DNA of 64,000 nucleotides, taken from contig NZ_JQED01000003.1 in assembly GCF_000764225.1 (NCBI RefSeq), positions 124,001 through 188,000 on the forward strand. The letters run 5' to 3'. The notes under the pieces are model-generated. The model saw only the letters and a list, made by a program, of their open reading frames with translations, was not told where the DNA came from and searched no databases. The DNA is from Colwellia psychrerythraea. Its GTDB lineage: Bacteria; Pseudomonadota; Gammaproteobacteria; Enterobacterales; Alteromonadaceae. Below are positions 1 through 8,916 of this stretch, piece by piece. The position numbers were made by a program, and so were the translations under genes. Each line of letters begins with the position of its first letter. Position 1 is the stretch's first letter.

Positions 1-1
1 A

Positions 2-538
2 GAGTTAGGCTGTGACGACCTTTACGTTAGTTGTAATTTATTTTCTAAGCAGTTTTTTAGTAACAGTTTACCGCAAGACATTGAAAGAGTATTAAAAAAG
101 ACTGGTTTGGCTCCTCATCATCTCCGTGTAGAATTGACGGAACGTGCCTTATTAGAAAATGCCGATATAGTGCTGACTAATATGCAAGCATTGAAAGATA
201 TGGGCGTGAAAATATTACTTGATGATTTTGGCACTGGCTACTCAAGCCTAGGCTATTTACATCGTTTTCCTATTGATGTGCTGAAAATAGATCGCTCCTT
301 TATCAGTAATGTCGACGAGCATAATAATCATCGTGCCATTATTAGGACCATTGTTGATTTGGCTCATAACTTACAAATGTCTACCGTTGGCGAAGGTATT
401 GAGAGCTGTGCTGATGCCGAATTGTTGCAACAAATGGATTGTGTTTATGGGCAAGGTTACTACTTTGCCAAGCCTATGTCATCTCAAGATACAAATGATT
501 ATATAATTCAAAAATTATATTACTCATCAGATCCATAA
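2..538 (+). CDS. C-terminal part of an EAL-domain cyclic-di-GMP phosphodiesterase (partial)
   Basis: The frame is open from the left edge of the window, so the N-terminus and any sensor or GGDEF part lie outside. What remains is the second half of an EAL domain. It shows ELTE, then DDFGTGYSSL, the lysine of LKID, GEGIE (usually AEGVE) and GQGYYF near the end, all in the order found in active phosphodiesterases that hydrolyse c-di-GMP to pGpG. The EAL signature itself is not in view. An ATG-like start near base 107 would cut the domain in two and is not used. No neighbour is close enough to suggest an operon; putA begins about 250 bases later. The family is clear from the motifs, and activity is inferred. 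Confidence 0.9.
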   Translation, partial: ELGCDDLYVSCNLFSKQFFSNSLPQDIERVLKKTGLAPHHLRVELTERALLENADIVLTNMQALKDMGVKILLDDFGTGYSSLGYLHRFPIDVLKIDRSFISNVDEHNNHRAIIRTIVDLAHNLQMSTVGEGIESCADAELLQQMDCVYGQGYYFAKPMSSQDTNDYIIQKLYYSSDP

Positions 539-645
539 ATAATAATTCTCTGATCTCCCTTATAGAGTTTAAAAAAATATTTTGCAGTTTTTTATACTGC
601 TAATTTTCTAAAATGCCATATAAAAGGGTATAAAAGCCTGAAAAT

Positions 646-668
646 AACCAGCACATCCTGTGGTGGTT
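646..668. promoter_or_regulatory. Imperfect hairpin/dyad upstream of putA
   Basis: Two 10-base arms (646-655 and 659-668) pair with one mismatch around a 3-base loop, about 115 bases before putA. There is no T-run after it, so it does not look like a terminator of the EAL gene. It could be an operator for the nearby Lrp-type regulator or part of the putA leader; the sequence alone does not decide. Confidence 0.3.
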
Positions 669-784
669 ATCCTAGAATGCGCACATAAATTCAATACTAT
701 TATTTACTAATAATATGCTTGTTAGTGGAAATAAAGACTATAACTAAAGCAGGATTATTACCTGTCGCATTTTGAGGAAACGTT

Positions 785-3700
785 ATGCTATTTACTGGTT
801 CATTGATTACAGATTGTCCGATAAGACAAAAGATTCGTGAGTTCTATCGCATTGATGAAAATGTTGCCGTTGATCATATTTTACCTGCTGCCGAAGTAAA
901 TGTTAGTGCAAGAAGTCGTGCTTGGGAACGAGCGCGAAAAATGGTATTAAAAATACGTCAAGATCAAGAAGGCAATGGTGCAATCGATTCATTGCTCAAT
1001 GAATATTCACTTTCTTCAGAAGAAGGTGTGGTATTGATGTGTTTGGCTGAAGCTTTATTACGCGTGCCTGATAAGCATACTCAAGATGAGCTTATTCGCG
1101 ATAAAATTTCTCAAGGGCAGTGGAGCTCACACTTAGGTGCAAGTGACTCTTTATTTGTAAATGCTTCATCGTGGGGCTTATTACTTACCGGCTCTATGGT
1201 TGACTATGCAGATAAGCGTAAAAAAGAACAATTTGGTTTACTCAAGAAAACTGTTGGTCGTTTAGGCGAGCCTGTTATTCGTAAATCAATGAATTATGCT
1301 ATGAAAATAATGGGCAAACAGTTTGTTATGGGGGAAACCATTGAAGCTGCTACTGAACGTGCCTCTACTAAAGAGCAGCAAGGTTATGTTTATTCATACG
1401 ATATGCTAGGTGAAGGGGCGCGTACTATGGCTGATGCCAGTATTTACCTTAAAGCTTATCAAGATGCCATTACTGCTATTGGTGAAGTTGCTGTTGCGTC
1501 AGGTAAGAATGACCCACGTAAAGTGCCAGGTATCTCAATTAAACTTTCTGCTATCCATTCACGTTACGAGTTCTCTCATAAAGAGCGTGTAATGACAGAA
1601 ATAGTTCCTAAACTAAAGGCACTCTGTTTACAAGCTAAGCAATACAATATTGGTTTAACGGTTGATGCTGAAGAGTCAGAGCGTTTAGATATTTCATTAG
1701 ATATTATCGAAGCGGTATTTTCAGATAGCGATCTTGGTGACTGGCAAGGTTTTGGTATAGCTCTACAGGCATATCAAAAACGCGCAATTCATGTTGTTGA
1801 TTGGTTGCGTGACTTAACATTACGTACTGAACGAAAAATGATGGTTCGCCTCGTTAAGGGAGCTTATTGGGATACTGAAATTAAAAATGCTCAAAAAGAT
1901 GGTCTGACTCACTTTCCAGTCTTTACCCGTAAGTCGTCTACCGATGTTTCTTACCATGCTTGTGCCAATAAATTATTGGAATATCGCGATACCATTTACC
2001 CTCAATTTGCTACCCATAATGCCTACACGGCAGCAACTATTGTTGAATTAGCGGGTGATGATAAGGCTGGTTTCGAATTTCAATGTTTACATGGCATGGG
2101 GGATTCTTTGTATGACCAAATTGTTAAAGAAGAAAGTATTCAGTGTCGAATTTATGCACCCGTAGGTCATCATGAAGACTTACTTGCCTATTTGGTACGT
2201 CGCTTGTTAGAAAATGGTGCTAACTCCTCTTTTGTTAATGCAATTGTTGATGAGAGTCAACCGGTTGAGTCATTACTGGAAGATCCGGTAGAAAAAACGC
2301 AACGCCTCAAAGCCAAGTATAATAATCAAATCATCATGCCCATTGACCTGTATCGTGGTGAAGAGAAAGATGAAAAAGGTCGGGATAATTCAAAAGGCCT
2401 AGATCTAACAGATATTAATGAATTAATCCCACTCAAGTCGTCGTTAGATAATTGGTTTGTTGATCATCTCTTAAATAAAAATGAGTTGCCTGAAGGTGTC
2501 AATGCGGTAATGAACCCTGCAAATCGTAGTGAAATTATTGGCTTCCATCGCCATGCAAGCCACGATGAAATGTTAGTGATGATAGATAATGCTGAAGCTG
2601 CCTTTATAACTTGGTCAAAAACACCTGCAGTAGAGCGTGCCGCCTTACTTTCTCGCATTGGTGATATATTAGAGCGTCATATGGATGAGCTCATTGCAAT
2701 GTGTATCAAAGAAGCGGGTAAAGTTGCTCAAGATGGTATTGATGAAGTACGCGAAGCTGTTGATTTCTGTCGTTACTATGCGGCGCGTGCCATAGAATTA
2801 AGTGAAGATGAAAGATTAGAGGCTCGCGGTGTGGTGTTATGTATCAGCCCGTGGAACTTTCCTCTGGCGATTTTCTTAGGACAAGTTGCTGCGGCAATTG
2901 CTACAGGTAATACTGTTTTAGCAAAACCTGCAGAACAAACAGGCTTAATTGCACTTCGAGCGATAGAGTTGATGAAGTCAGTTGGATTACCTGAAAACGT
3001 AGTGCAAGCCGTTATTGCCCGCGGTAGTGCCGTAGGAAATACTATTATTCCTGATAGCCGCATTCAAACAGTTATGTTTACCGGCTCTACAGAAACGGGT
3101 ACTCGAATTTCACAAACTCTCGCAGACCGTGGTGGCGATCAGGTGCCACTTATTGCTGAAACGGGTGGTCAAAACTGCATGATTGTCGATTCTACCGCTT
3201 TACCAGAACAGGTTGTTGATGACGTTATTTCATCAGGTTTTCAAAGCGCAGGCCAACGCTGCTCAGCGTTACGTGTCCTCTTTTTACAAGAAGATATTGC
3301 GGATAATGTCATTACTATGCTCCAAGGTGCGTTGGCTGAATTACACATTGGTAACCCCGCAAAATTAAGTACCGATATTGGTCCTGTTATAGATCAAAAA
3401 GCTCTTGATGCACTCAATGCTCATGCTGACTATATGAAATCACATGGTAAATTGTTATATCAATGTGAATTCTCTGAGGATGTTGTTGATGAAGATGGCC
3501 ACTTCTTCTTTGCGCCACGTTTGTATGAAATTGATAACATCAGTGTGTTAAAGCAAGAAGTATTTGGCCCTTGTGTACATATTGTACGCTTTAAAGGCAA
3601 TGAAATTGAAAGCGTTGTCGATGAAATTAATGGCACTGGTTTTGGCTTAACCATGGGGATTCATACGCGTATTGAACATAGAGCTATTAATTTAGCTAAA

Positions 3701-4618
3701 TCATCACGTGCAGGTAATATCTACATAAACCGTAATATGATTGGTGCTATTGTTGGTGTGCAACCCTTTGGTGGAAGAGGCCTTTCTGGCACAGGTCCTA
3801 AAGCGGGCGGGCCACATTATTTAACACGTTTAGTGAAAGAGAAAGCAACACCCAATGAAGATGATTTCAACTTTCCTGCAGATAAAGTGATGACTTTATC
3901 TGGTGATGCTGCTGAGAATCATCAAGCAAATCATTTAATGGATAAAGCTAATTGGGCGGAGAAGGCGTGGCGTTCAACAGAGTTAAATACTAGAATTTCG
4001 TGTGTTCGCCAATTATTAGCTAAAATAGCGCATGTTGAAATTGTTGATGATTTAGCTGACGATTTAAACCATACCCTCGTTTTAGCACGTACACAGCTTA
4101 TCGACATTGAAAAACGTTTGAAAAAGCCACAAGAATTACCGGGTCCAACGGGGGAATCAAATGTTCTTTATTTAGAAAATCGCGGTAACATTATTTGTTA
4201 CGCAGATGAGAATGTCAGCTTCCATTTCTGGGTGCAATCCATAGTTACCTCATTGGCCACGGGTAATACTGTTATCGCTGTTGTTTCTGATTTGTTTTAT
4301 CAAGAAGCACTGGAATTTAGAGATAAATTTGTTGCGACAGGCGCAGGTAAAGATGTCTTTCAAGTAGCGAAACAATGCCATTTAGGAGCCATGCTAGCTC
4401 ACCCCGCTTTATCGGGGGTGGTTGTTGATAGTGGCTGTGAAATTAAACATTATATTAGTGAGAAACTAGCATTACGTCACGGAGCTATTTTACCGGTAAT
4501 AACCTCTGAATATTTTGATACTATGATTCAGCGCTTGGTAACTGAAAAAACGGTTAGTATTGATACTACTGCTTCAGGAGGCAACACATCATTGATGACT
4601 TTAGTCGAAGAAGATTAA
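785..4618 (+). CDS. putA: Bifunctional proline dehydrogenase / delta-1-pyrroline-5-carboxylate dehydrogenase PutA
   Basis: Oxidises proline to glutamate in two steps, using FAD in the N-terminal proline dehydrogenase and NAD in the aldehyde dehydrogenase half. The 1277-residue protein shows the PRODH motif RLVKGAYWD near residue 353, the ALDH segment SPWNFPLAIF, a catalytic Glu in AETGGQN near 791 and the catalytic Cys in GQRCSALR near 825. A C-terminal ALDH-like extension ends in TTASGGNTSLMTL. Unlike the E. coli protein (1320 residues), it lacks the N-terminal ribbon-helix-helix domain, so it should be an enzyme only and not its own repressor. A clear GAGG ribosome site lies 7 bases before the ATG. 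An Lrp-type gene follows after a terminator and is a plausible regulator. Confidence 0.97.
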   Translation: MLFTGSLITDCPIRQKIREFYRIDENVAVDHILPAAEVNVSARSRAWERARKMVLKIRQDQEGNGAIDSLLNEYSLSSEEGVVLMCLAEALLRVPDKHTQDELIRDKISQGQWSSHLGASDSLFVNASSWGLLLTGSMVDYADKRKKEQFGLLKKTVGRLGEPVIRKSMNYAMKIMGKQFVMGETIEAATERASTKEQQGYVYSYDMLGEGARTMADASIYLKAYQDAITAIGEVAVASGKNDPRKVPGISIKLSAIHSRYEFSHKERVMTEIVPKLKALCLQAKQYNIGLTVDAEESERLDISLDIIEAVFSDSDLGDWQGFGIALQAYQKRAIHVVDWLRDLTLRTERKMMVRLVKGAYWDTEIKNAQKDGLTHFPVFTRKSSTDVSYHACANKLLEYRDTIYPQFATHNAYTAATIVELAGDDKAGFEFQCLHGMGDSLYDQIVKEESIQCRIYAPVGHHEDLLAYLVRRLLENGANSSFVNAIVDESQPVESLLEDPVEKTQRLKAKYNNQIIMPIDLYRGEEKDEKGRDNSKGLDLTDINELIPLKSSLDNWFVDHLLNKNELPEGVNAVMNPANRSEIIGFHRHASHDEMLVMIDNAEAAFITWSKTPAVERAALLSRIGDILERHMDELIAMCIKEAGKVAQDGIDEVREAVDFCRYYAARAIELSEDERLEARGVVLCISPWNFPLAIFLGQVAAAIATGNTVLAKPAEQTGLIALRAIELMKSVGLPENVVQAVIARGSAVGNTIIPDSRIQTVMFTGSTETGTRISQTLADRGGDQVPLIAETGGQNCMIVDSTALPEQVVDDVISSGFQSAGQRCSALRVLFLQEDIADNVITMLQGALAELHIGNPAKLSTDIGPVIDQKALDALNAHADYMKSHGKLLYQCEFSEDVVDEDGHFFFAPRLYEIDNISVLKQEVFGPCVHIVRFKGNEIESVVDEINGTGFGLTMGIHTRIEHRAINLAKSSRAGNIYINRNMIGAIVGVQPFGGRGLSGTGPKAGGPHYLTRLVKEKATPNEDDFNFPADKVMTLSGDAAENHQANHLMDKANWAEKAWRSTELNTRISCVRQLLAKIAHVEIVDDLADDLNHTLVLARTQLIDIEKRLKKPQELPGPTGESNVLYLENRGNIICYADENVSFHFWVQSIVTSLATGNTVIAVVSDLFYQEALEFRDKFVATGAGKDVFQVAKQCHLGAMLAHPALSGVVVDSGCEIKHYISEKLALRHGAILPVITSEYFDTMIQRLVTEKTVSIDTTASGGNTSLMTLVEED

Positions 4619-4670
4619 ATAGTCTGAACACCTGAATGCTAGTCAATGCTTTAGGGTTTGAATAAATAAA

Positions 4671-4710
4671 ACGCGAACGAATACTTTAAAGTATCGTTCG
4701 CGTTTTTTTT
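4671..4710 (+). terminator. Rho-independent terminator of putA
   Basis: A GC-rich stem (ACGCGAACGA pairing with TCGTTCGCGT, with one bulged A and further AT pairs inside) is followed directly by eight T residues. It sits about 50 bases after the putA stop and separates putA from the Lrp-type gene. Confidence 0.9.
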
Positions 4711-4771
4711 ACTATTTTTACTGAGTTTACTATGGCAATATCACTTAACTTCCCTACTAAGTAGTGTGAAC

Positions 4772-5248
4772 ATGAGTAATAACAAAACAAAACCCTTAGA
4801 TCGTATTGATCTGATGATCCTTTCTACCTTACAAGCTGACGGCAGGATTTCAAATGTCGATCTCGCAAAAAAAGTAAATTTGAGCGCTAGCCCTTGTTTA
4901 GATAGAGTAAAACGCTTAGAAATGGAAGGCTATATAGAGCGTTATGGTGCTTTTTTAAATGCTAGAAAATTGAACTTTGGTATGAGTGCATTTGTTCAAG
5001 TAACCTTAAGCAGAACAACGTCAGATTCTTTTAAACTCTTCAATAAAGAAGTGCTTACTATAAAAGAAGTTGTTGAATGTCATTTAGTAGCAGGTGGCTA
5101 TGATTATTTATTAAAAATACGATTTGCTGATATCGAAAGCTATAGACTTGTTTTAGAAAAGATTGGTGGCCTCACTGATATTGCGCAAACAAGTACTTAT
5201 ATAGTAACTGAACATATCAAGCAAGATGGCGGCTTACCGTTTAATTAA
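4772..5248 (+). CDS. Lrp/AsnC-family transcriptional regulator, possibly of putA
   Basis: A 158-residue protein with the two Lrp parts. The N-terminal winged helix-turn-helix contains LDRIDLMILSTLQADGRIS and SASPCLDRVKRLE (roughly residues 9-60). The C-terminal RAM/AsnC ligand domain includes the GGYDYLLKI strand. E. coli Lrp has 164 residues. The frame also offers a GTG two codons upstream; I chose the ATG because neither has a strong ribosome site. Proteobacterial putA genes lacking the PutA DNA-binding domain are often activated by an adjacent Lrp-type PutR, so this gene may respond to proline; that role is inferred from position only. A global Lrp is the alternative. Confidence 0.88.
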   Translation: MSNNKTKPLDRIDLMILSTLQADGRISNVDLAKKVNLSASPCLDRVKRLEMEGYIERYGAFLNARKLNFGMSAFVQVTLSRTTSDSFKLFNKEVLTIKEVVECHLVAGGYDYLLKIRFADIESYRLVLEKIGGLTDIAQTSTYIVTEHIKQDGGLPFN

Positions 5249-5338
5249 GCTGGCGGGTTTTACTAATATTTACAGAGTTTACATTGATGAGGGTCACTTT
5301 ACGCCTCTCGTTTAAAGGATTAACTTCTAAGGATGATA

Positions 5339-6181
5339 ATGAACGCACATGATTATGCATTACAAGCTAACGGCTCGTTTGCTTTACCTGACGCTTGTTT
5401 TAAAGTAAAAGCATTAATGGCAGATGAGAGTTCTGAAATTTCAGATTTTGCTGATGTTATTGGTATAGACCCATCGATGACTTCGCGTTTGTTACAAATT
5501 GCCAACAGTGCCATTTATAGCTTCCCTGGTGAAATCAGTACTATCTCGCGTGCTATTACCATCATTGGCACACAAGCCATATATAATATGATGTTAGTTG
5601 ATGTCGCGGCGACTGCATTTAAGCACTTTGAAAACCAAGCCATTGATTTAAAGCGCTTTTGGCGAATGAGTGTTTATTGTGGGCTGGTGTCGAAAAATTT
5701 ATCTATTTCTGCCGGTATACGCGATATCGAACGCTTATTCGTAGCGGGATTGTTGCAAAACTTTGGAGAACTACTCGTTGCTAAAATAAACCCAGAAGTT
5801 GCTCAGCAATGTGAAAAATATGATAAAACTCAGCTGCCGTGGCAATTGCAAGAAAATGTGTTGGGTTTTACTTATACAGACATCTCTGCGGACTTATTAA
5901 AAATCTGGCAAATTCCTGAAAAAATAATTTTACCCATTAAGCACTTCAATGCTGCATCCTCTATCGAGATTAATAAAGATGTAAAAATCTTGAATTTAGC
6001 TTCTAGATTAGCGCTTATTGATAGCCATGGCGAAGAGTTTTCATATGCTGATGTAATTGATGAATCGTTCTGCCAACCACTGGGTTTAACTGTAGATGAC
6101 TTGACTCAAGCTGCTGAATTTGCTGAGAAAGAAGCAACTAGTATTTTAGCTATTATGAATCCAAAACTATTTTCAAAATAA
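5339..6181 (+). CDS. HDOD-domain signalling protein (first of two paralogues)
   Basis: About 280 residues consisting almost entirely of one HDOD domain, a degenerate relative of HD phosphohydrolases that serves in signalling rather than catalysis. Typical pieces are DPSMTSRLLQIANSA near residue 45, the SRAITIIG turn, and a helical second half with ERLFVAGLLQNFGELL. No partner domain is present. TAAGG lies six bases before the ATG at 5339, which favours this start over the ATG two codons upstream. It closely resembles the HDOD gene at 13065 in length and order of motifs. What it regulates cannot be read from the sequence; HDOD proteins in related bacteria are tied to motility and cyclic-di-GMP signalling. 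Confidence 0.9.
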   Translation: MNAHDYALQANGSFALPDACFKVKALMADESSEISDFADVIGIDPSMTSRLLQIANSAIYSFPGEISTISRAITIIGTQAIYNMMLVDVAATAFKHFENQAIDLKRFWRMSVYCGLVSKNLSISAGIRDIERLFVAGLLQNFGELLVAKINPEVAQQCEKYDKTQLPWQLQENVLGFTYTDISADLLKIWQIPEKIILPIKHFNAASSIEINKDVKILNLASRLALIDSHGEEFSYADVIDESFCQPLGLTVDDLTQAAEFAEKEATSILAIMNPKLFSK

Positions 6182-6473
6182 CGTAAAGCGGCTTAGTTTA
6201 GGCTAGAAAAACAGACTATAAATAATTAACCTCATCTTTAACAGAGAGTATTCACTGGCAAGTGAGCAAATAAGAAAGTCTGGATGATTTGTAAGCGGAG
6301 GAATCTTAACATTACAAATCATGAGTGTAAGCAATTCAACTTTACAGATTTACACATTGTTATTTGTTTGGTAAAAGTAAAGCTTAGCTAAAAAGAAGAC
6401 AAAGCTAAAAAAGCTTGTTAGCATCAAATGATCTAATTTATCGCGTTATCATAATAATTATAAAAGGGTAAGT
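6182..6473. other. Intergenic leader with two hairpins before the NSS transporter
   Basis: No gene is visible in these 292 bases. A 9-base stem pairs 6286-6294 with 6312-6320, and shortly after it GTGTAA pairs with TTACAC (from about 6325). The remainder is AT-rich. The hairpins may belong to a structured 5' leader of the transporter. I looked for glycine and lysine riboswitch cores, which sometimes precede such transporters, and did not find them. Confidence 0.35.
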
Positions 6474-7898
6474 ATGTCAGCTTCTAGAGAGCATTTTAGC
6501 TCACGAATTGGCTTTATTTTAGCCGCTGCAGGCTCTGCAGTAGGTATTGGTAATTTAGTGGGGTTTCCGGTAAATGCCGCTAAAAATGGTGGCGGTGCAT
6601 TTTTATTAATGTATGCGTTATTTGTTTTTCTTATATGTTTGCCTGTGATGATTGCTGAAATGGCCGTTGGGCGCAATACGGCTAAAGAGCCTGTAGGAGC
6701 ATTCAAAACCTTGAGTCAAGGTAGCAAGTTGTGGGGAGCAGCAGGTTTTTTAGGGGTATTAACTCCTTTTATGATAGCTGTTTTTTATATGGTTATCACG
6801 GTCTGGATATTCGGCTATATTGCCTTAACGGTAACAGGGCATTTAGATTACTTAGCAAGTGCCGAGGGATTCGGCGAGTTTATTAATAGCCCTTATTTAT
6901 ATATAGCTCTGATCGGTGTTGCAGGGATCGTGAGCTTTATTTTGGCGGCAGGGGTAAAAGACGGTATTGAAAAAGCTGCAAAAATACTAATGCCGGCATT
7001 GCTTGTAATGCTCATTTTAATGGTGCTATTTGTATTATCTCTTGATAATGCTTTGGCAGGGGTTACTTTTTTCCTGGTACCTGAGATAGACAAAATAACA
7101 CCGAGTGTTGTTAATGGGGCTTTGTCACAAGCTTTTTTCTCGTTGTCTTTAGGAATGGGAATATTAATAACCTATGGCTCATATATAAATAAACAAACCA
7201 ATATCCCCAACTCCGCTAAGTTAGTGGCTATTACTGATACTAGTGTGGCATTTATTGCCGGTTTGATGATTCTACCAGCGGTCTTTTCATTTAATCCGGA
7301 GGTTAACCCAAGTGAGCTAAGTGATAGCTCAGTATCATTAATTTTTACCTTCCTGCCTAAAATATTTTTAGCATTGCAAACCTCATTAGGTTATGTCGGC
7401 GCTAGTGCCGTAGCTACATTCTTTTTCTTATTAGTCTTTTTTGCTGCGATTACTTCTTTGGTTTCCATTATTGAAGTACCTGTTTCATATTTAGTCACTG
7501 AGAAAAAACACAGTCGTAAAAAAGCATTAGGTTACTTAACTGTGACTGCAGGTGTTTTAACTTTATTTGCAACGGCTTCTTTTGGTATGGTGTCATTTTT
7601 CACTGAATTTACCTCGTATGCTGGCGGTACTAAGTCGTTGTTTGATGTCATTTACGATGTGTTTTATGACACTATTCTTCCTCTTAATGGCTTTTTGTTG
7701 TGTGTTTTTGTTAGTTACCGTTGGAAGAAAAAGCAGTTATCTGAAGAATTAAGTATAGGTAACGAAAACTACAAAGGTTCCTGGGTAGAAAAGTATATTA
7801 ACTTTTCATTAGGGACTTTTATTCCTGTGATTGTGCTGCTTATTTTTGTTAATACCGTGGCAACAAAGTTTTTTGCTGCTAATCTCTTTGGATTCTAA
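6474..7898 (+). CDS. Sodium-dependent transporter of the NSS (SNF/LeuT) family
   Basis: A 474-residue inner-membrane symporter of the neurotransmitter:sodium symporter family, which moves amino acids or related solutes with Na+. The first helix shows the family signature RIGFILAAAGSAVGIGNLVGFP, where the unwound GSAVGIGN segment lines the sodium and substrate sites. About eleven to twelve hydrophobic segments follow. It continues with NGGGAFLLMY and the EMAVGR loop. The ATG is preceded by an AAAGGG ribosome site. It stands alone, with a structured leader before it and a strong terminator after it. The substrate cannot be assigned from sequence; tryptophan, alanine, tyrosine and glycine transporters all occur in this family. 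Confidence 0.93.
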   Translation: MSASREHFSSRIGFILAAAGSAVGIGNLVGFPVNAAKNGGGAFLLMYALFVFLICLPVMIAEMAVGRNTAKEPVGAFKTLSQGSKLWGAAGFLGVLTPFMIAVFYMVITVWIFGYIALTVTGHLDYLASAEGFGEFINSPYLYIALIGVAGIVSFILAAGVKDGIEKAAKILMPALLVMLILMVLFVLSLDNALAGVTFFLVPEIDKITPSVVNGALSQAFFSLSLGMGILITYGSYINKQTNIPNSAKLVAITDTSVAFIAGLMILPAVFSFNPEVNPSELSDSSVSLIFTFLPKIFLALQTSLGYVGASAVATFFFLLVFFAAITSLVSIIEVPVSYLVTEKKHSRKKALGYLTVTAGVLTLFATASFGMVSFFTEFTSYAGGTKSLFDVIYDVFYDTILPLNGFLLCVFVSYRWKKKQLSEELSIGNENYKGSWVEKYINFSLGTFIPVIVLLIFVNTVATKFFAANLFGF

Positions 7899-7920
7899 CT
7901 AAAACATTTAAACGATATAA

Positions 7921-7957
7921 ACGCCGAATAGTAAATGTTATTATTCGGCGTTTTTTA
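7921..7957 (+). terminator. Terminator after the NSS transporter
   Basis: ACGCCGAATA pairs perfectly with TATTCGGCGT around an 11-base loop and is followed by a run of T. It lies 22 bases after the transporter stop and 26 bases before the next gene. Confidence 0.88.
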
Positions 7958-7982
7958 TTATTAATTACCTGATATTTTAGCC

Positions 7983-8882
7983 ATGATAGAACATATTTCC
8001 AGCACAGACTTTACCGACGCTCAACGATTATTTCATGGGCGTGGACACGCCTATCCCAATTTAAGTCATGTCAATGTCGATTGGCTTTCTCCTGTTATTC
8101 TGATTACCTTATATCAAGCGGTCGATAGCAACTGGCTAGCAGAACAAGCGGCTGCACTTAAAGGTTTGATTAAAGAGTGTCGCTCGGTGCAAGTACAACA
8201 TCGTTATGAAAAATTTGCTCCTACTGAATTATTATTAGGAGAATCCATAAGTAATACTATCGTTCGTGAGCAAGGACTGAATTATCATATTGAGTTTGGC
8301 AAAGCACAAAATAGTGGTTTGTTTTTGGATATGAGTAATGGCAGGAAATGGTTAAAAGAGCGTTCAGAAGGAAAAAGTGTACTTAATCTTTTTGCTTATA
8401 CTTGTGCTTTCTCTTTAAGCGCCATTGCGGGCGGTGCTACTAAAGCAGTTAATATCGATTTAAGTAAAGCGTCATTAAGTAAAGGTAGAGAAAACCATCA
8501 ACTTAATCAGCTGGCAAAGAAGCAAGGTAAGCAGGTAGTTTTTGAAGGGGTCGATATTTTTAAATCCAATAGCCGGATCAAAAAGTATGGTCCCTATGAT
8601 ATCTTAGTGTGCGATCCCCCGTCATTTCAAAAAGGGAGTGTAAATATTCAACGCGATTACGCTAAAATCATTCGCCGTATTCCACAGTGGATGAATCCGG
8701 GGGCTACTTTGATGTTATGTTTAAATTCACCGGATTTAGATGAAAACTTTTTAAAAGCAGAGGTTGCGCGAGAATGTTCAGATTGTCATTTTGAACAACG
8801 TCTTGAAAACCCTGAAGTATTTAAGGAAGCGCATGAAGGGAAAGGCCTCAAAGTGCTTATATTTACTTTTCAGCCGAAATAA
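7983..8882 (+). CDS. Class I SAM-dependent methyltransferase, RlmI/COG1092-like
   Basis: A 299-residue protein with a Rossmann methyltransferase core: SAM-binding VLNLFAYTCAFSLSAIAGGA near residue 131, an acidic NIDLS at the end of strand 2, and the motif IV CDPPSFQKGS near 210. These features match the RNA-methyltransferase-like group that includes E. coli RlmI (5-methylcytosine in 23S rRNA). It is shorter than RlmI (396) and lacks an obvious N-terminal PUA domain; residues 1-100 are less conserved. RNA substrate and position are not predictable. Single gene between two unrelated units. Confidence 0.85.
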   Translation: MIEHISSTDFTDAQRLFHGRGHAYPNLSHVNVDWLSPVILITLYQAVDSNWLAEQAAALKGLIKECRSVQVQHRYEKFAPTELLLGESISNTIVREQGLNYHIEFGKAQNSGLFLDMSNGRKWLKERSEGKSVLNLFAYTCAFSLSAIAGGATKAVNIDLSKASLSKGRENHQLNQLAKKQGKQVVFEGVDIFKSNSRIKKYGPYDILVCDPPSFQKGSVNIQRDYAKIIRRIPQWMNPGATLMLCLNSPDLDENFLKAEVARECSDCHFEQRLENPEVFKEAHEGKGLKVLIFTFQPK

Positions 8883-8916
8883 CAGGACAGTGTGAGAGGA
8901 TAAATGGGGCTGTTAA

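Noticed and set aside
6240..6340. Possible glycine or lysine riboswitch before the sodium symporter
   Set aside because: Only a GAGAG-like piece is present; the conserved cores and second aptamer are absent.
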